This document shows, in pieces, positions 52,451 to 60,976 of a stretch of DNA of 64,000 bases; the stretch's first letter is position 1, and each line of letters opens with the position of its first letter. A program made the translations under genes and the position numbers. Under the pieces are notes generated by a model. The model was not told the DNA's origin. It saw only the letters and a list, made by a program, of their open reading frames with translations, and did no database searches. The DNA is from an uncultured Mycoplasmatota bacterium. Its GTDB lineage: Bacteria > Bacillota_I > Bacilli_A > RF39 > UBA660. The stretch covers positions 1 through 64,000 of the forward strand of contig CAOKNI010000003.1 of the NCBI GenBank assembly GCA_948470005.1, written 5' to 3'.

Positions 52451-53574
52451 TTTTTATTTGTAATTCTCTCGTATTCTGACAAGAAATACTCATCAGTCAT
52501 GCCTGCTATATAATCTAAGGCTATCCGTTCATGACTATTATTATTGGTATATTCTTTACCCATATTTTTTAAAAAAGAAATTATGATAGGTGATTCTTCA
52601 TTATAAGTTTTTAAATCATTTAAATATACTTCAAATAACTTATTAAACATAGTCTCTAACTTATCTTTTGCTGTTGCAGACTCACTTTTATTATAAATAT
52701 GTTCATAGTTAAATTTTTTTAAAGCTTCAATTGCTTTAAATACTTCGTCACTAAATAAAATATAATTTTTACCATAACTATTATTTACAATATCCATGAT
52801 ACAGGTATTTACTATTTCTCTCGTGGTTATGCCAAGCACATTAGCAATATCCTCGGGTATTTCTTCCCGCTTCATTTTTTTAAGTCTTACTGCATCATCA
52901 ATATCTCTACCTAAATAAGCTAGTAAATCACTTACTCTTACAACACACCCTTCTAAAGTCATTGGTTTTAAATTTATTACTTGATTTTTATCTTGATAAG
53001 TATTTTGATATTCTCTTAAAAAATCTTCTTTGGTTTTCTTTACTGGCTCATATTTTCCCAGGGTAATCTCCCCATTATGACACATTACGGCATCTAACAC
53101 TTGTACTGTAATATTAAGACCTTTCCCATAATTTTCAACAAACATTAAATCTCTCACACTTTGCACATTATGATTAAAATATCCTTCCCCATGATTAATA
53201 CTTATTGCATTTAATATTCTCTCTCCAACATGGCCAAATGGCACATGACCTAAATCATGACCAAGAGCAGCTGCTTCAATCAAATCTTCATTTAAGCCTA
53301 AAGCTCTTCCAATTGTTCTCGCAATCTTACTTACAAACTGCACATGTATCATTCTTTTAGCTACATGGTCATGTTCGGTAAAAGAAAAAACTTGCGTCTT
53401 ATCTTGATACCGAATAAAAGCTAAAGAATAAATTATTCTATCAATATCTCTAAAAAAAGGTGTTCTTATATCTTCGGTATTTTCTTTAAAATATATAGCC
53501 GCATTATCATTACAAGCATACTCTGTTAAAACATTATTATGCATCAGCATTTGTTTTTTAATATTATCTGTCAT
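52447..53574 (-). CDS. dGTPase-like HD-domain triphosphohydrolase
   Basis: 375 residues from the ATG at 53574 (a GTG four codons upstream overlaps GGTGA). Core HVQFVSKIARTIGRALGLNED, then GHDLGHVPFGHVGERIL with the HD metal site, plus MCHNGE and VVRVSDLLAYLGRDIDDA. Hydrolyses dNTPs to nucleoside and triphosphate, limiting dNTP pools. Slightly shorter than E. coli Dgt, similar to Bacilli types. Confidence 0.92.
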   Translation of the reverse strand: MTDNIKKQMLMHNNVLTEYACNDNAAIYFKENTEDIRTPFFRDIDRIIYSLAFIRYQDKTQVFSFTEHDHVAKRMIHVQFVSKIARTIGRALGLNEDLIEAAALGHDLGHVPFGHVGERILNAISINHGEGYFNHNVQSVRDLMFVENYGKGLNITVQVLDAVMCHNGEITLGKYEPVKKTKEDFLREYQNTYQDKNQVINLKPMTLEGCVVRVSDLLAYLGRDIDDAVRLKKMKREEIPEDIANVLGITTREIVNTCIMDIVNNSYGKNYILFSDEVFKAIEALKKFNYEHIYNKSESATAKDKLETMFNKLFEVYLNDLKTYNEESPIIISFLKNMGKEYTNNNSHERIALDYIAGMTDEYFLSEYERITNKN

Positions 53575-53613
53575 TATTATCACCACTTAAATTATATCAT
53601 TAATTATGCCAAG

Positions 53614-53636
53614 AAAAAAGGATGCAAATTACATCC
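53614..53636 (-). terminator. Terminator of the 53.6-55.0 kb membrane protein
   Basis: GGATG-TAATTTG-CATCC followed by a U-run on the minus strand; overlaps the stop codon. Confidence 0.7.
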
Positions 53637-55050
53637 CTGTAATTAAGTTTCCTATGTCCGTTAAACCTAATTCATTTAAAACTTCACTTAATTTTGTATA
53701 AATATTCATCATTTCAGCTTCACTAATATCTTCTACTTTAACACTATCTGTTGCATTAAAAGTTACTGGCGCTTTACTTATTTCATAAGAACCTTCTACT
53801 GTAAAATCAATTTTCTTTTCGTCATTTATTCCAATATTAAATTTAAAATCTCCGGCTGCGCTATCACTTTTATTATTATTTTTATCTATAAGCTCTACAG
53901 TTCCATCTATAATAGCTCCATTTGATTCAATTGCATAATCCATTTTAAATTTATTTTCTTCTAATTTATAAAATTTCAAATTTAAAACTTCTTTTACTTT
54001 TTCCGTATAAACTACATTTATTGCATCATTAGACTCACTTATCACTAGTTTATTACTATCATCTTTTACAGTTGCATTAAGCATTTTATCTAAATAATCA
54101 AATTCTAGTATTTCTTTTTTATCTATTTCTAAAACTCCAGCTATAACAGCTCCAAGACGATTAGTATATAAAACTACCTCAACATCTTCTCCATCATATT
54201 CTACATCTTTTAAACTTGTTTTAATATCTTCTTTATCTTCCCCGCTTAAATTAGCAAGTATAAGAAGCATTTTCTCATCTTTTAATATTTCTTCTGTAAT
54301 ATATTTTAAAGTTCTATCCATATTTTCTTTATCAAGTTTATATAAGGCTTTTTTAACATCCATTTTTTTATTTCTAATCGTTATAACCTGATCTGTAAGT
54401 TCAAATTTATCTTTATCTAAAGAATCAATTACCATATCTTTAAATTGTTTTAAAATATATTTTATATCTTCATAATTAATTTTCAAATTATTATTATTAA
54501 TAGAAATATAACTATCAAGATTTAATTCTTCTATATCATATTTTCCTAAATTAACAATTTTATTAAATAACTTTTCACTTTTTAAATAAAGGTTATTATC
54601 AAGTAAGGCAGCTAAAAGATTTACTACTTCTTTATTATTTTTCCTTATTCCTGCTTCTACGATTCCCTTTTTATTTTTACTATCAAATCCTACTTTAAGA
54701 CTATAATCTAATCCTGTAAAAGATTTAAGTTCTTTCATATTGCTATCGAACTTTAAGTTTAAACTTGCCATAACTGGTTCATTTGCAACATCAATATTTA
54801 CTGTTTTCTTTTTTAGTTCTTCGACATTTTCGCTTAAAACATTATAAACCCCATTAATTGCATTTTTATAAATAACCACAGGATTTGAAACAATTTTATT
54901 ATAACCAATATATAAACCTACTCCAATTGCGATTACCAGTAAAATACCGCCTAAAATAAATTTCCATTTACTTTTCTTGTTATTTTTTAACTCCGTTTCC
55001 TCCTCATTTACATGTTTAAATGTTAAATTTCCATTTGTTTCATCAATCAT
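53629..55050 (-). CDS. Single-pass membrane protein with a large extracytoplasmic domain
   Basis: 473 residues. Cytoplasmic N-terminus of about 28 residues, one membrane helix (FILGGILLVIAIGVGLYIGY), then about 420 residues of alternating strands and helices rich in Lys, Asn and Asp (VIYKNAINGVYNVLSENVEEL; IDFTVEGSYEISKAP). The layout recalls DUF6583-type and similar lipoprotein-like domains found in Firmicutes, but I am not sure of the family. No enzyme motif. Confidence 0.72.
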   Translation of the reverse strand: MIDETNGNLTFKHVNEEETELKNNKKSKWKFILGGILLVIAIGVGLYIGYNKIVSNPVVIYKNAINGVYNVLSENVEELKKKTVNIDVANEPVMASLNLKFDSNMKELKSFTGLDYSLKVGFDSKNKKGIVEAGIRKNNKEVVNLLAALLDNNLYLKSEKLFNKIVNLGKYDIEELNLDSYISINNNNLKINYEDIKYILKQFKDMVIDSLDKDKFELTDQVITIRNKKMDVKKALYKLDKENMDRTLKYITEEILKDEKMLLILANLSGEDKEDIKTSLKDVEYDGEDVEVVLYTNRLGAVIAGVLEIDKKEILEFDYLDKMLNATVKDDSNKLVISESNDAINVVYTEKVKEVLNLKFYKLEENKFKMDYAIESNGAIIDGTVELIDKNNNKSDSAAGDFKFNIGINDEKKIDFTVEGSYEISKAPVTFNATDSVKVEDISEAEMMNIYTKLSEVLNELGLTDIGNLITGM

Positions 55051-55098
55051 ACTCTAAACTCCTTCTATTTTTATATTTCTATTATATCAAATAATAAA

Positions 55099-56841
55099 CT
55101 ATCTGCAAATAGTTTTTCGTTTTCCACTTCTTGCAATTTTACATATTCCGTAAAAAACCACCAAAGCATCAATTGCTCCAAAAACATATATAAAGATTTT
55201 ATCATTTTTATCTTCTTGATAATTATATTTATCTATTAATATATAGGCAAGTTTTTCTCTTTCCTCTTCTTTATAATTATGATATTCCAAAAAATAATTT
55301 CTTGCCTCTAAAGTGAGTTCCTGATAATTAACATCTTCATAATACAGTTCATAAACGTTCTTTAAATCTTCCACGACCTCAGGTATTTCATATAAACTAG
55401 GTGTTAAAGGACTATTAACTATATCTAATTTTAATAAAGACTCTATTTTACTTGCTACTTCATATATAACATCTTCTGAGCCACTAACTCCCAATATTTC
55501 TAACCCATAAGGAAATCCCTCAATATAGCCCATTGGTACTGTAATAGAAGGATATCCAATTACTGAGCCTAAATAAGCTCCTGGTGCCACAAGCTCATTC
55601 TCCCCTAATTTAAATATTTTATTTTTTACAGTCGGATATATCAAAACATCATAGTCTTCTAATATTTTATCTATATATTCTTTAAAAATTTCTTTTTTTT
55701 GATAAACTTTATTACTAAGCTTTTTACCACACTGGTTTAAATATCCTTTAATACTATAAATATGTCCTTTATCATAAACTAGATCTTTAAAACTTCTAAT
55801 CGTTCCCGCCGTGTTTTTAATATATTTATTAAAGCTATCACAAAAAGTTAAACCACTCATCGTACTAGTCGCAATATTTAAATAATAATTATTAAGTAAT
55901 TCTCCAATTTCTAAGACACCTTCGCCCCCATCTTTTAAAAGTTCTATCACTTTATTCCCAAGACTTGAAATGTCTTTATCCGTTTTGCCATTTACCCCGC
56001 TTTTATTTGCATTACCTTCTAAATAACTTTTAACAACTCCTATTTTTAAATTATCTTTAACTTCTTTTTTAGAATATCCTATTTCTTCTAAAATAATTTT
56101 ATTGTCTGCTACCGTCTTGGTAAGTATTCCTACCGTATCGCGATATATATCATAAGGAATAACCCCATCTGTACTTATTATGCCAAATGTTGGCCTAAGT
56201 CCTACTAGACCGGCAGCACTAGCTGGTACTCTTACTGAAGCATTTGTATCTGTACCTAAAGAAGCTGCACCAAAACTAAGGGAAAGACCTACCGCTGAAC
56301 CTCCACTTGAGCCATAAGAAGAATAAAGAGGATTAAAAGCATTAAAAACATTACCATATGAACTTTTGGAGTCTGATGCTTTAAAAGCCATTTCGCTCAT
56401 ATTAGTCGTCGCAAGAATTATTGCTCCCGCTTCTTTTAGTTTTTTAATAACAGCTGCATCTTCTTTAGGGTAATTATCGCTTAAAGACTTAGTACCGGCA
56501 GTTGTAACCATACCTAAAACATCAATGTTATTTTTAACTAACAAAGGAATTCCATGCAAAGAACTTCTAATATGTCCATTTTTTCTTTCCGCGTCGTACT
56601 TTTTTGCCTCATTAATGGCCTCTTCATTAATTGATCTTATGGAGTTAAACTCACCATCATATTCTTCTATTCTCTCTAAATATAATTTAACAAGCAACTC
56701 ACTCGTTAAATACCCCTTTTCTAAAGCTTCATTTAAATCTCTAATACTCATATTTGTTATATCTACAACCGCATTAGTACTTCCCCAAACATTTATGGGC
56801 ACAAATAGCAACAGAAACATTAAAAACTTTAAAAATTTCAT
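55099..56841 (-). CDS. Extracytoplasmic amidase-signature enzyme
   Basis: 580 residues with a signal peptide (MFLLLFVPINVWG) and a C-terminal membrane helix (IFIYVFGAIDALVVFYGI) with a basic tail. The amidase-signature triad is visible: Lys103 in GIPLLVKNNID, the GSSGGSA loop at 177-183 and nucleophile Ser202 in TNASVRVPA. The common GatA-like order is kept, but the export signals show an enzyme outside the membrane, so not the transamidosome GatA. Substrate, perhaps a wall or lipid amide, is unknown. Confidence 0.88.
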   Translation of the reverse strand: MKFLKFLMFLLLFVPINVWGSTNAVVDITNMSIRDLNEALEKGYLTSELLVKLYLERIEEYDGEFNSIRSINEEAINEAKKYDAERKNGHIRSSLHGIPLLVKNNIDVLGMVTTAGTKSLSDNYPKEDAAVIKKLKEAGAIILATTNMSEMAFKASDSKSSYGNVFNAFNPLYSSYGSSGGSAVGLSLSFGAASLGTDTNASVRVPASAAGLVGLRPTFGIISTDGVIPYDIYRDTVGILTKTVADNKIILEEIGYSKKEVKDNLKIGVVKSYLEGNANKSGVNGKTDKDISSLGNKVIELLKDGGEGVLEIGELLNNYYLNIATSTMSGLTFCDSFNKYIKNTAGTIRSFKDLVYDKGHIYSIKGYLNQCGKKLSNKVYQKKEIFKEYIDKILEDYDVLIYPTVKNKIFKLGENELVAPGAYLGSVIGYPSITVPMGYIEGFPYGLEILGVSGSEDVIYEVASKIESLLKLDIVNSPLTPSLYEIPEVVEDLKNVYELYYEDVNYQELTLEARNYFLEYHNYKEEEREKLAYILIDKYNYQEDKNDKIFIYVFGAIDALVVFYGICKIARSGKRKTICR

Positions 56842-56858
56842 AAGCCCCCACTTTCTAT

Positions 56859-57578
56859 TTAAATTAACTTCTTTAAAAAATTTTTACTTTTCAAATATAA
56901 CCCTGTATATCTATCATAATACGTATTTAAAAAATTATTTATTTCATTTTTAACTTTTTCACTTATTTTTAATTTTGAAATACTTTTAATGTCCACATAA
57001 TAATACATTCGTAAAAGTTCAATTGTTTTTTTATCAACAATAAATTCTTGGTTATAACATTTTACACAAATATATCCCCCTTTATCGCCATCAATCGTTA
57101 AAATATTTACCTTTGCCCCACACATCACACATGCATCTAAATTAAGACCTACTCCCAAGTAATCTAAAACCTTTATTTCAAATATATTACACATAACAAG
57201 AGAATCTAAACCATCATTTATTTTTAAAATAGTTTCTATATAAAGATTATATACATTATCACTTGTTTGCTTTACTATTTGTTCTGTAAGTTCTGTTAAA
57301 TAATTTACATAACTAATTAAAATTATATCATTTTTAATATTACTTAAAAAATCTATCACATCAACACTTACTAAAATTGAAAGCTTATTCTCCTTATAAT
57401 ATATATTAAATTTTCCATAAGTAAATTTAAGTGTCGTAGCTCTAAAAGGACTTTTTAAAGATTTAGCCCCCTTACACATTATTCCAATCATACCCTCATT
57501 TGTATAAACATTTATTATCTTTGATGTCTCGCCATAGGGTGTTTCTTTAAATATAATTCCTTCAATTACTCTTAGCAT
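56859..57578 (-). CDS. recO: DNA repair protein RecO
   Basis: 239 residues: OB-fold start (VIEGIIFKETPYGETSKIINV), central helices and a zinc site from two Cys-x-x-Cys pairs (ACVMCGAK, YICVKCYN). RecO loads RecA onto SSB-coated DNA. Located near YqeY, dCMP deaminase and rpsU genes, which fits the order in many Firmicutes. Confidence 0.94.
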   Translation of the reverse strand: MLRVIEGIIFKETPYGETSKIINVYTNEGMIGIMCKGAKSLKSPFRATTLKFTYGKFNIYYKENKLSILVSVDVIDFLSNIKNDIILISYVNYLTELTEQIVKQTSDNVYNLYIETILKINDGLDSLVMCNIFEIKVLDYLGVGLNLDACVMCGAKVNILTIDGDKGGYICVKCYNQEFIVDKKTIELLRMYYYVDIKSISKLKISEKVKNEINNFLNTYYDRYTGLYLKSKNFLKKLI

Positions 57579-57630
57579 CTAAATCATCTCTTTTAAATTA
57601 TAACAATTAAGCATTTAAAAAGAAAGACTT

Positions 57631-58470
57631 TTAATGAAATCTTCCCATTGCTCTTACACGTGCCTCTCCTCTTTCTAATTCTTCTTTTATAGTATAATCG
57701 GCCAGCATATCAATGATTCTTTTTAAAATTCTCCGATTTTTTACAGGATTTGCTACCATTTCTCTTATTTTGTTTTTAGCCCCATCTGTAAGAGTCCCAA
57801 ATATATAATATTCATTACCAGCTAAAAATTCTTCTATAATTCTTGCTAAATCACTTATAATCATTTCTCTTTTAATTTGTGCATCTGTCATAAATAAATC
57901 TGGTTGTTCTGCATAATCTGGTGTCGATACCACTATTCTAAGCATTTGTTCTTCTAAAAATCTGACAGCTTCCACCACTTTAAAGGTTTTAGCTTCACCA
58001 AAAGAACACAAATTAAAAGCTAAAGCATTCTTCCCTTGGAATGTTACTCTTTCTAATAATGACTTTATCGTCGCCACATCTAAATCTTTTAGTCTATCTG
58101 CGGTTGAAATCTGTAAATTAAAAGGTGATGACACCAAAAGTTTAGCACCATTAATATATTCTTCTGCTTTATTTAATATTTGCGTATCAAAAGGTGAATT
58201 GTTATAAGCATCAAAGACAAACCTATTATCAGAAATATCACTTAAGTTAAGTTTAAATAAATATTCTTTTGCCTCTAAAAGTTTTTCTCTAAAAAATTCC
58301 ATTTGAAAATCTGGATTACCACTTAAAATAGCTTGTTCTAATTCTTCATAGTCTCTGATATTATATTTTCTAAGAACCATAGCATAACGTTCTACATGTT
58401 GTATCATATTCCGATAATATGTTCCTAATCTAATTAGACTATAAGTTGAAATATCTTTTAAAGTATACAC
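57631..58470 (-). CDS. Unknown soluble helical protein
   Basis: 279 residues, helical, no signal peptide or membrane segment. Landmarks are TYSLIRLGTYYRNMIQHVERY, SPFNLQISTADRLKDLDV and a C-terminal RRILKRIIDMLADYTIKEEL. I recognise no family. It lies 50 bp upstream of recO in the same direction. Confidence 0.65.
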   Translation of the reverse strand: MYTLKDISTYSLIRLGTYYRNMIQHVERYAMVLRKYNIRDYEELEQAILSGNPDFQMEFFREKLLEAKEYLFKLNLSDISDNRFVFDAYNNSPFDTQILNKAEEYINGAKLLVSSPFNLQISTADRLKDLDVATIKSLLERVTFQGKNALAFNLCSFGEAKTFKVVEAVRFLEEQMLRIVVSTPDYAEQPDLFMTDAQIKREMIISDLARIIEEFLAGNEYYIFGTLTDGAKNKIREMVANPVKNRRILKRIIDMLADYTIKEELERGEARVRAMGRFH

Positions 58471-58541
58471 CTAATCACTTCCCAAAGTAATGCTATTATA
58501 AATTTTTTATATAATCTTGTCAATTATTTAAGCTAAAAACT

Positions 58542-58568
58542 AAAAAGAACTTCACTCAAAAAGTTCTT
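58542..58568 (-). terminator. Terminator of the dCMP deaminase gene
   Basis: AAGAACTT-TTTGAGTG-AAGTTCTT followed by TTTTTA on the minus strand. Confidence 0.7.
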
Positions 58569-59055
58569 AATATCCCACTACTTTTTCTAAAGTCTCATCA
58601 TTATTTATAAAATCTTCTACGTCAATTACTCTATATTCTGTTTTCGTATCTCGCACAATTACTTTTTTTATTCCAGCATTAATAATCATTCTTTTACACA
58701 TTGCACAAGAATTAGCATTTTCTACATATTCTCCTGTTGCAGCTTCTTTACCTACCATATAAAGCGTACTATCTATTAAATTACTCCTTGATGCACTAAT
58801 TATAGCATTAGCTTCCGCATGTACACTGCGACACATTTCATATCTCTCACCTCTGGGAATATTCATTTCTTCTCGCATACAATAATTTAAATCAATACAA
58901 TTTTTTCTTCCTCTTGGTGCTCCATTATAACCAGTCGCAATTATCTCATCATTTTTAACAATTACAGCTCCCCATTTTTTACGAAGGCACGTTGCTCTTT
59001 CTAAAGCTACCTCCGCCATATCTAAATAATAATTAATTTTATCAATTCTTTCCAT
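58567..59055 (-). CDS. comEB: dCMP deaminase (ComEB-like)
   Basis: 162 residues. Zinc-dependent deaminase of the CDA fold: VHAEANAIISAS (zinc His and catalytic Glu) and ANSCAMCKRMIINAG (two zinc Cys). KKWGAVIVKNDEIIATGYNGAPRG matches dCMP deaminases. Converts dCMP to dUMP for thymidylate synthesis. Confidence 0.95.
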   Translation of the reverse strand: MERIDKINYYLDMAEVALERATCLRKKWGAVIVKNDEIIATGYNGAPRGRKNCIDLNYCMREEMNIPRGERYEMCRSVHAEANAIISASRSNLIDSTLYMVGKEAATGEYVENANSCAMCKRMIINAGIKKVIVRDTKTEYRVIDVEDFINNDETLEKVVGY

Positions 59056-59094
59056 AACTTCACCTAAATAAATTATAAACTATTTTTGCCAAAG

Positions 59095-59115
59095 AAAAAA
59101 GCTTATTTAAGCTTT
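59095..59115 (-). terminator. Terminator of the rpsU-yqeY transcript
   Basis: AAAGCTT-AAAT-AAGCTTT followed by TTTTC on the minus strand, at the yqeY stop. Confidence 0.6.
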
Positions 59116-59548
59116 AATTTAATTTTTCTTTAACCAGAGCACTTACTAAAGACATATCTGCATTAGTTATTTTTTCATTTAACATTTTCATAACTTTACC
59201 CATATCTTTAATACCACTAGGATTTATCTCTGCAAATACTTCTTCAATAACCGTCACTATTTCTTCTTTACTCATTTCTTCAGGTAAATAAACATTTAAA
59301 ACTTCTATTTCTTTTAATAAAGCCTCTACTTCTTCGACCTTATTATATTTTTCATACTCCGAAATAGAATCCTTACGGGTTTTTACTTGTTTTTTAATAA
59401 CACTTACAACTTCTTCATCAGTTAAATCATGTTTTTTATTAATCTTTTCTAACTGTAAAGCACTTTTAAGCATCCTAAGAACAGATAAGCTAAACTTATC
59501 GCCACTTTTCATTGCTTCTTTTAAATCTTCTGCTATTTTATTATTCAT
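59114..59548 (-). CDS. yqeY: YqeY/GatB-tail domain protein
   Basis: 144 residues, wholly helical: LKEAMKSGDKFSLSVLRMLKS, KKQVKTRKDSISEYEK, INPSGIKDMGKVMKML. Matches the YqeY family, which resembles the tRNA-contacting tail of GatB. Directly follows rpsU (9-nt gap), the usual Firmicute arrangement. Confidence 0.95.
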   Translation of the reverse strand: MNNKIAEDLKEAMKSGDKFSLSVLRMLKSALQLEKINKKHDLTDEEVVSVIKKQVKTRKDSISEYEKYNKVEEVEALLKEIEVLNVYLPEEMSKEEIVTVIEEVFAEINPSGIKDMGKVMKMLNEKITNADMSLVSALVKEKLN

Positions 59549-59557
59549 GTTATCACC

Positions 59558-59746
59558 TTAAAAATTATTTTTATGCTTTTTCGCATTTCTTATTTGCTCT
59601 TTTTTCTCATTTCTTCTTTTAACGCCTGGTTTCTCATAATGTTTTCTCTTTTTTAACTCAGAAGGGACACCACTACGTGCAACTTTAGCTTTAAATTTTT
59701 TTAAGGCACCATCAATGTTTCCATTTTGAACTATAACTTTAGTCAT
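59558..59746 (-). CDS. rpsU: 30S ribosomal protein S21
   Basis: 62 residues beginning MTKVIVQNGNIDGALKKFKA, with the basic tail KKRKHYEKPGVKRRNEKKEQ. Chosen ATG at 59746 is about 9 nt after GGGAGGG; an ATG seven codons earlier has no site. Confidence 0.96.
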   Translation of the reverse strand: MTKVIVQNGNIDGALKKFKAKVARSGVPSELKKRKHYEKPGVKRRNEKKEQIRNAKKHKNNF

Positions 59747-59778
59747 TTTACAAATCCCTCCCTTCATTTACTAGTGAT

Positions 59779-59807
59779 AGTATATCACCATTATATTTCA
59801 ATATCAA
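59779..59807 (-). promoter_or_regulatory. Promoter of rpsU-yqeY
   Basis: Minus-strand TTGATA (59802-59807), 17 bp, extended -10 TGA-TATACT (59779-59784). A GTGATA/TATCAC palindrome overlaps the -10. Confidence 0.7.
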
Positions 59808-59812
59808 GATAT

Positions 59813-60028
59813 TTACGTGTTTTTTTCATCAGTTTTAACAGTTCCATCACCTATGTTATCCCCATTATCTAAGTGATAACTTTCTAATTCCGTTTTAATA
59901 TCATTTTTTAAAGCATTTAAAAATGTTTTCTTATAATTATTAACCATCATAATTGTAAACATTCCTAATATAAATACTGAAAGAAATGTATAAACCATAT
60001 ACATTGAAAGAAAACCACGCTTTTTCAT
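59813..60028 (-). CDS. 71-residue membrane protein, pilin-like or possible immunity protein
   Basis: Starts MKKRGFLSMYMVYTFLSVFI at 60028 (GGTGA 5 nt upstream): a basic head, Gly-Phe, and a single hydrophobic helix, followed by a charged tail with DNGDNIGDGT. The head is like a minor pilin (ComGG type) but the Glu at +5 is missing. Because it lies just after the bacteriocin-like genes it could also be a self-immunity protein, yet a terminator separates it from them and it has its own TATAAT box. Function open. Confidence 0.5.
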   Translation of the reverse strand: MKKRGFLSMYMVYTFLSVFILGMFTIMMVNNYKKTFLNALKNDIKTELESYHLDNGDNIGDGTVKTDEKNT

Positions 60029-60084
60029 ATACTTCACCATATCAATTATACCAAATAAAAGCTTTTTTCTAAATACTATAATTA

Positions 60085-60109
60085 GAAAAAGTTTGGAATG
60101 TCCAAACTT
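60085..60109 (-). terminator. Terminator of the bacteriocin-like operon
   Basis: AAGTTTGG-ACATT-CCAAACTT followed by TTTCTAAT on the minus strand, 3 nt after the third precursor's stop. Confidence 0.85.
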
Positions 60110-60112
60110 AAC

Positions 60113-60277
60113 CTATCTAGCGCGGCACACATTTTTAGTGAAAGCTCGACGGAGTGTTGTTCCTACCATCTTGCCAATATCTATTACAATTGATAAAATA
60201 CGTGCGGCCGCATTTATCATCGTAGCATTAATTGCTCCACCAGAAATATTTATTAATTCTTGATTTTCTAGTAACAT
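60113..60277 (-). CDS. Double-glycine bacteriocin-like precursor 3
   Basis: 54 residues. Leader MLLENQELINISGG has the classical pattern: Leu at -12, Glu at -8, Leu at -7, Ile at -4, Gly-Gly at -2/-1. The core of 40 residues (AINATMINAAARILSIVIDI, continuing to a TLRRAF segment and CRAR) is amphipathic and cationic, with one Cys. AGGTGT site 8 nt before the ATG lies inside the end of precursor 2. Likely exported and cut by the C39 transporter upstream in the operon. Confidence 0.75.
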   Translation of the reverse strand: MLLENQELINISGGAINATMINAAARILSIVIDIGKMVGTTLRRAFTKNVCRAR

Positions 60278-60278
60278 A

Positions 60279-60416
60279 TTAATTACACCTATTAGGATTT
60301 ATAAAGCCATAGATTACCGAAGCTAAGAAAACCGCTCCCATAACTATCCCACCTAATATTCCAAAAGAAATGCCGCCATTTGTATTTTGTAATTCTTCTG
60401 TAGTTAATCTTACCAT
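60279..60416 (-). CDS. Double-glycine bacteriocin-like precursor 2
   Basis: 45 residues. Leader MVRLTTEELQNTNGG has Leu at -12, Glu at -8, Leu at -7 and Gly-Gly. The 30-residue core ISFGILGGIVMGAVFLASVI is strongly hydrophobic with Gly-x-x-Gly motifs like two-peptide (class IIb) bacteriocins, and ends NPNRCN. It starts 1 nt after the precursor 1 stop and ends 1 nt before the precursor 3 start, so translation is probably coupled. Confidence 0.75.
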   Translation of the reverse strand: MVRLTTEELQNTNGGISFGILGGIVMGAVFLASVIYGFINPNRCN

Positions 60417-60417
60417 G

Positions 60418-60549
60418 CTATCTTCTCACTTTTCTAAATGATTTAATTAATCGTGTAAGACTAATAAGGCTAATAAATAAATTTGCCGCAAAACCTATTA
60501 AACTACCTCCCTCACATTTTAATAATTTTTCACTACTTAATTTTTCCAT
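60418..60549 (-). CDS. Double-glycine bacteriocin-like precursor 1
   Basis: 43 residues. Leader MEKLSSEKLLKCEGG has Leu at -12, Leu at -7 and Gly-Gly. The 28-residue core starts SLIGFAANLFISLISL and ends in a highly basic RLIKSFRKVRR tail, an amphipathic cationic helix. AAGGGA lies about 12 nt before the ATG. First of three precursors. Confidence 0.75.
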   Translation of the reverse strand: MEKLSSEKLLKCEGGSLIGFAANLFISLISLTRLIKSFRKVRR

Positions 60550-60565
60550 TCTTATAATTCCCTTT

Positions 60566-60976
60566 CTAAAACATCATTTTTAATATTTTTAAAATTATTC
60601 TTTGTTTATTATAATAAAAATTTAAATTAACTATTTCCGAATCTTGTAATTCTAAGTCGGTTTTTAAAGTTATTTCATAATAACTAATATAGTTATCCTT
60701 ATCAACTTTTAGTTCTTTTTCTAATTCTTCATAATTAATAAAATTTTTATTTAAAGCAATTTTTTCATAAGATATACTACTCGGAATAAGCGTTGTAATT
60801 AAACACTCTTGCTCACAAGTAACAATCCCTTTTGCTTCAACATGATTATAGGTAAAATTAAAGGATATTCCTATTATAATGCTTATAAAGAAGAGGACAA
60901 ATATCATTATAGCTAAACCTATTTTACAAGGTTTAAGCTTTATAAATGCTTCCTTATTATTATACATATTAACCAT
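60566..60976 (-). CDS. Bacteriocin-export accessory protein, short HlyD-like
   Basis: 136 residues from the ATG at 60976 (AGGTG before it; a GTG three codons earlier overlaps it). It has a basic cytoplasmic head, one membrane helix (IGLAIMIFVLFFISIIIGIS) and about 90 extracytoplasmic residues with GIVTCEQECLI, two close Cys. Position between a C39 exporter and the precursor genes and its topology suggest the membrane-fusion/accessory subunit, though it is much shorter than typical HlyD proteins. Its start overlaps the end of the transporter gene. Confidence 0.6.
   Translation of the reverse strand: MVNMYNNKEAFIKLKPCKIGLAIMIFVLFFISIIIGISFNFTYNHVEAKGIVTCEQECLITTLIPSSISYEKIALNKNFINYEELEKELKVDKDNYISYYEITLKTDLELQDSEIVNLNFYYNKQRIILKILKMMF

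Noticed and set aside
60113..60549. Lantibiotic (class I) precursors
   Set aside because: No LanB/LanC/LanM modification gene is nearby, and the cores are not rich in Ser/Thr/Cys pairs; unmodified class II-type peptides fit better.
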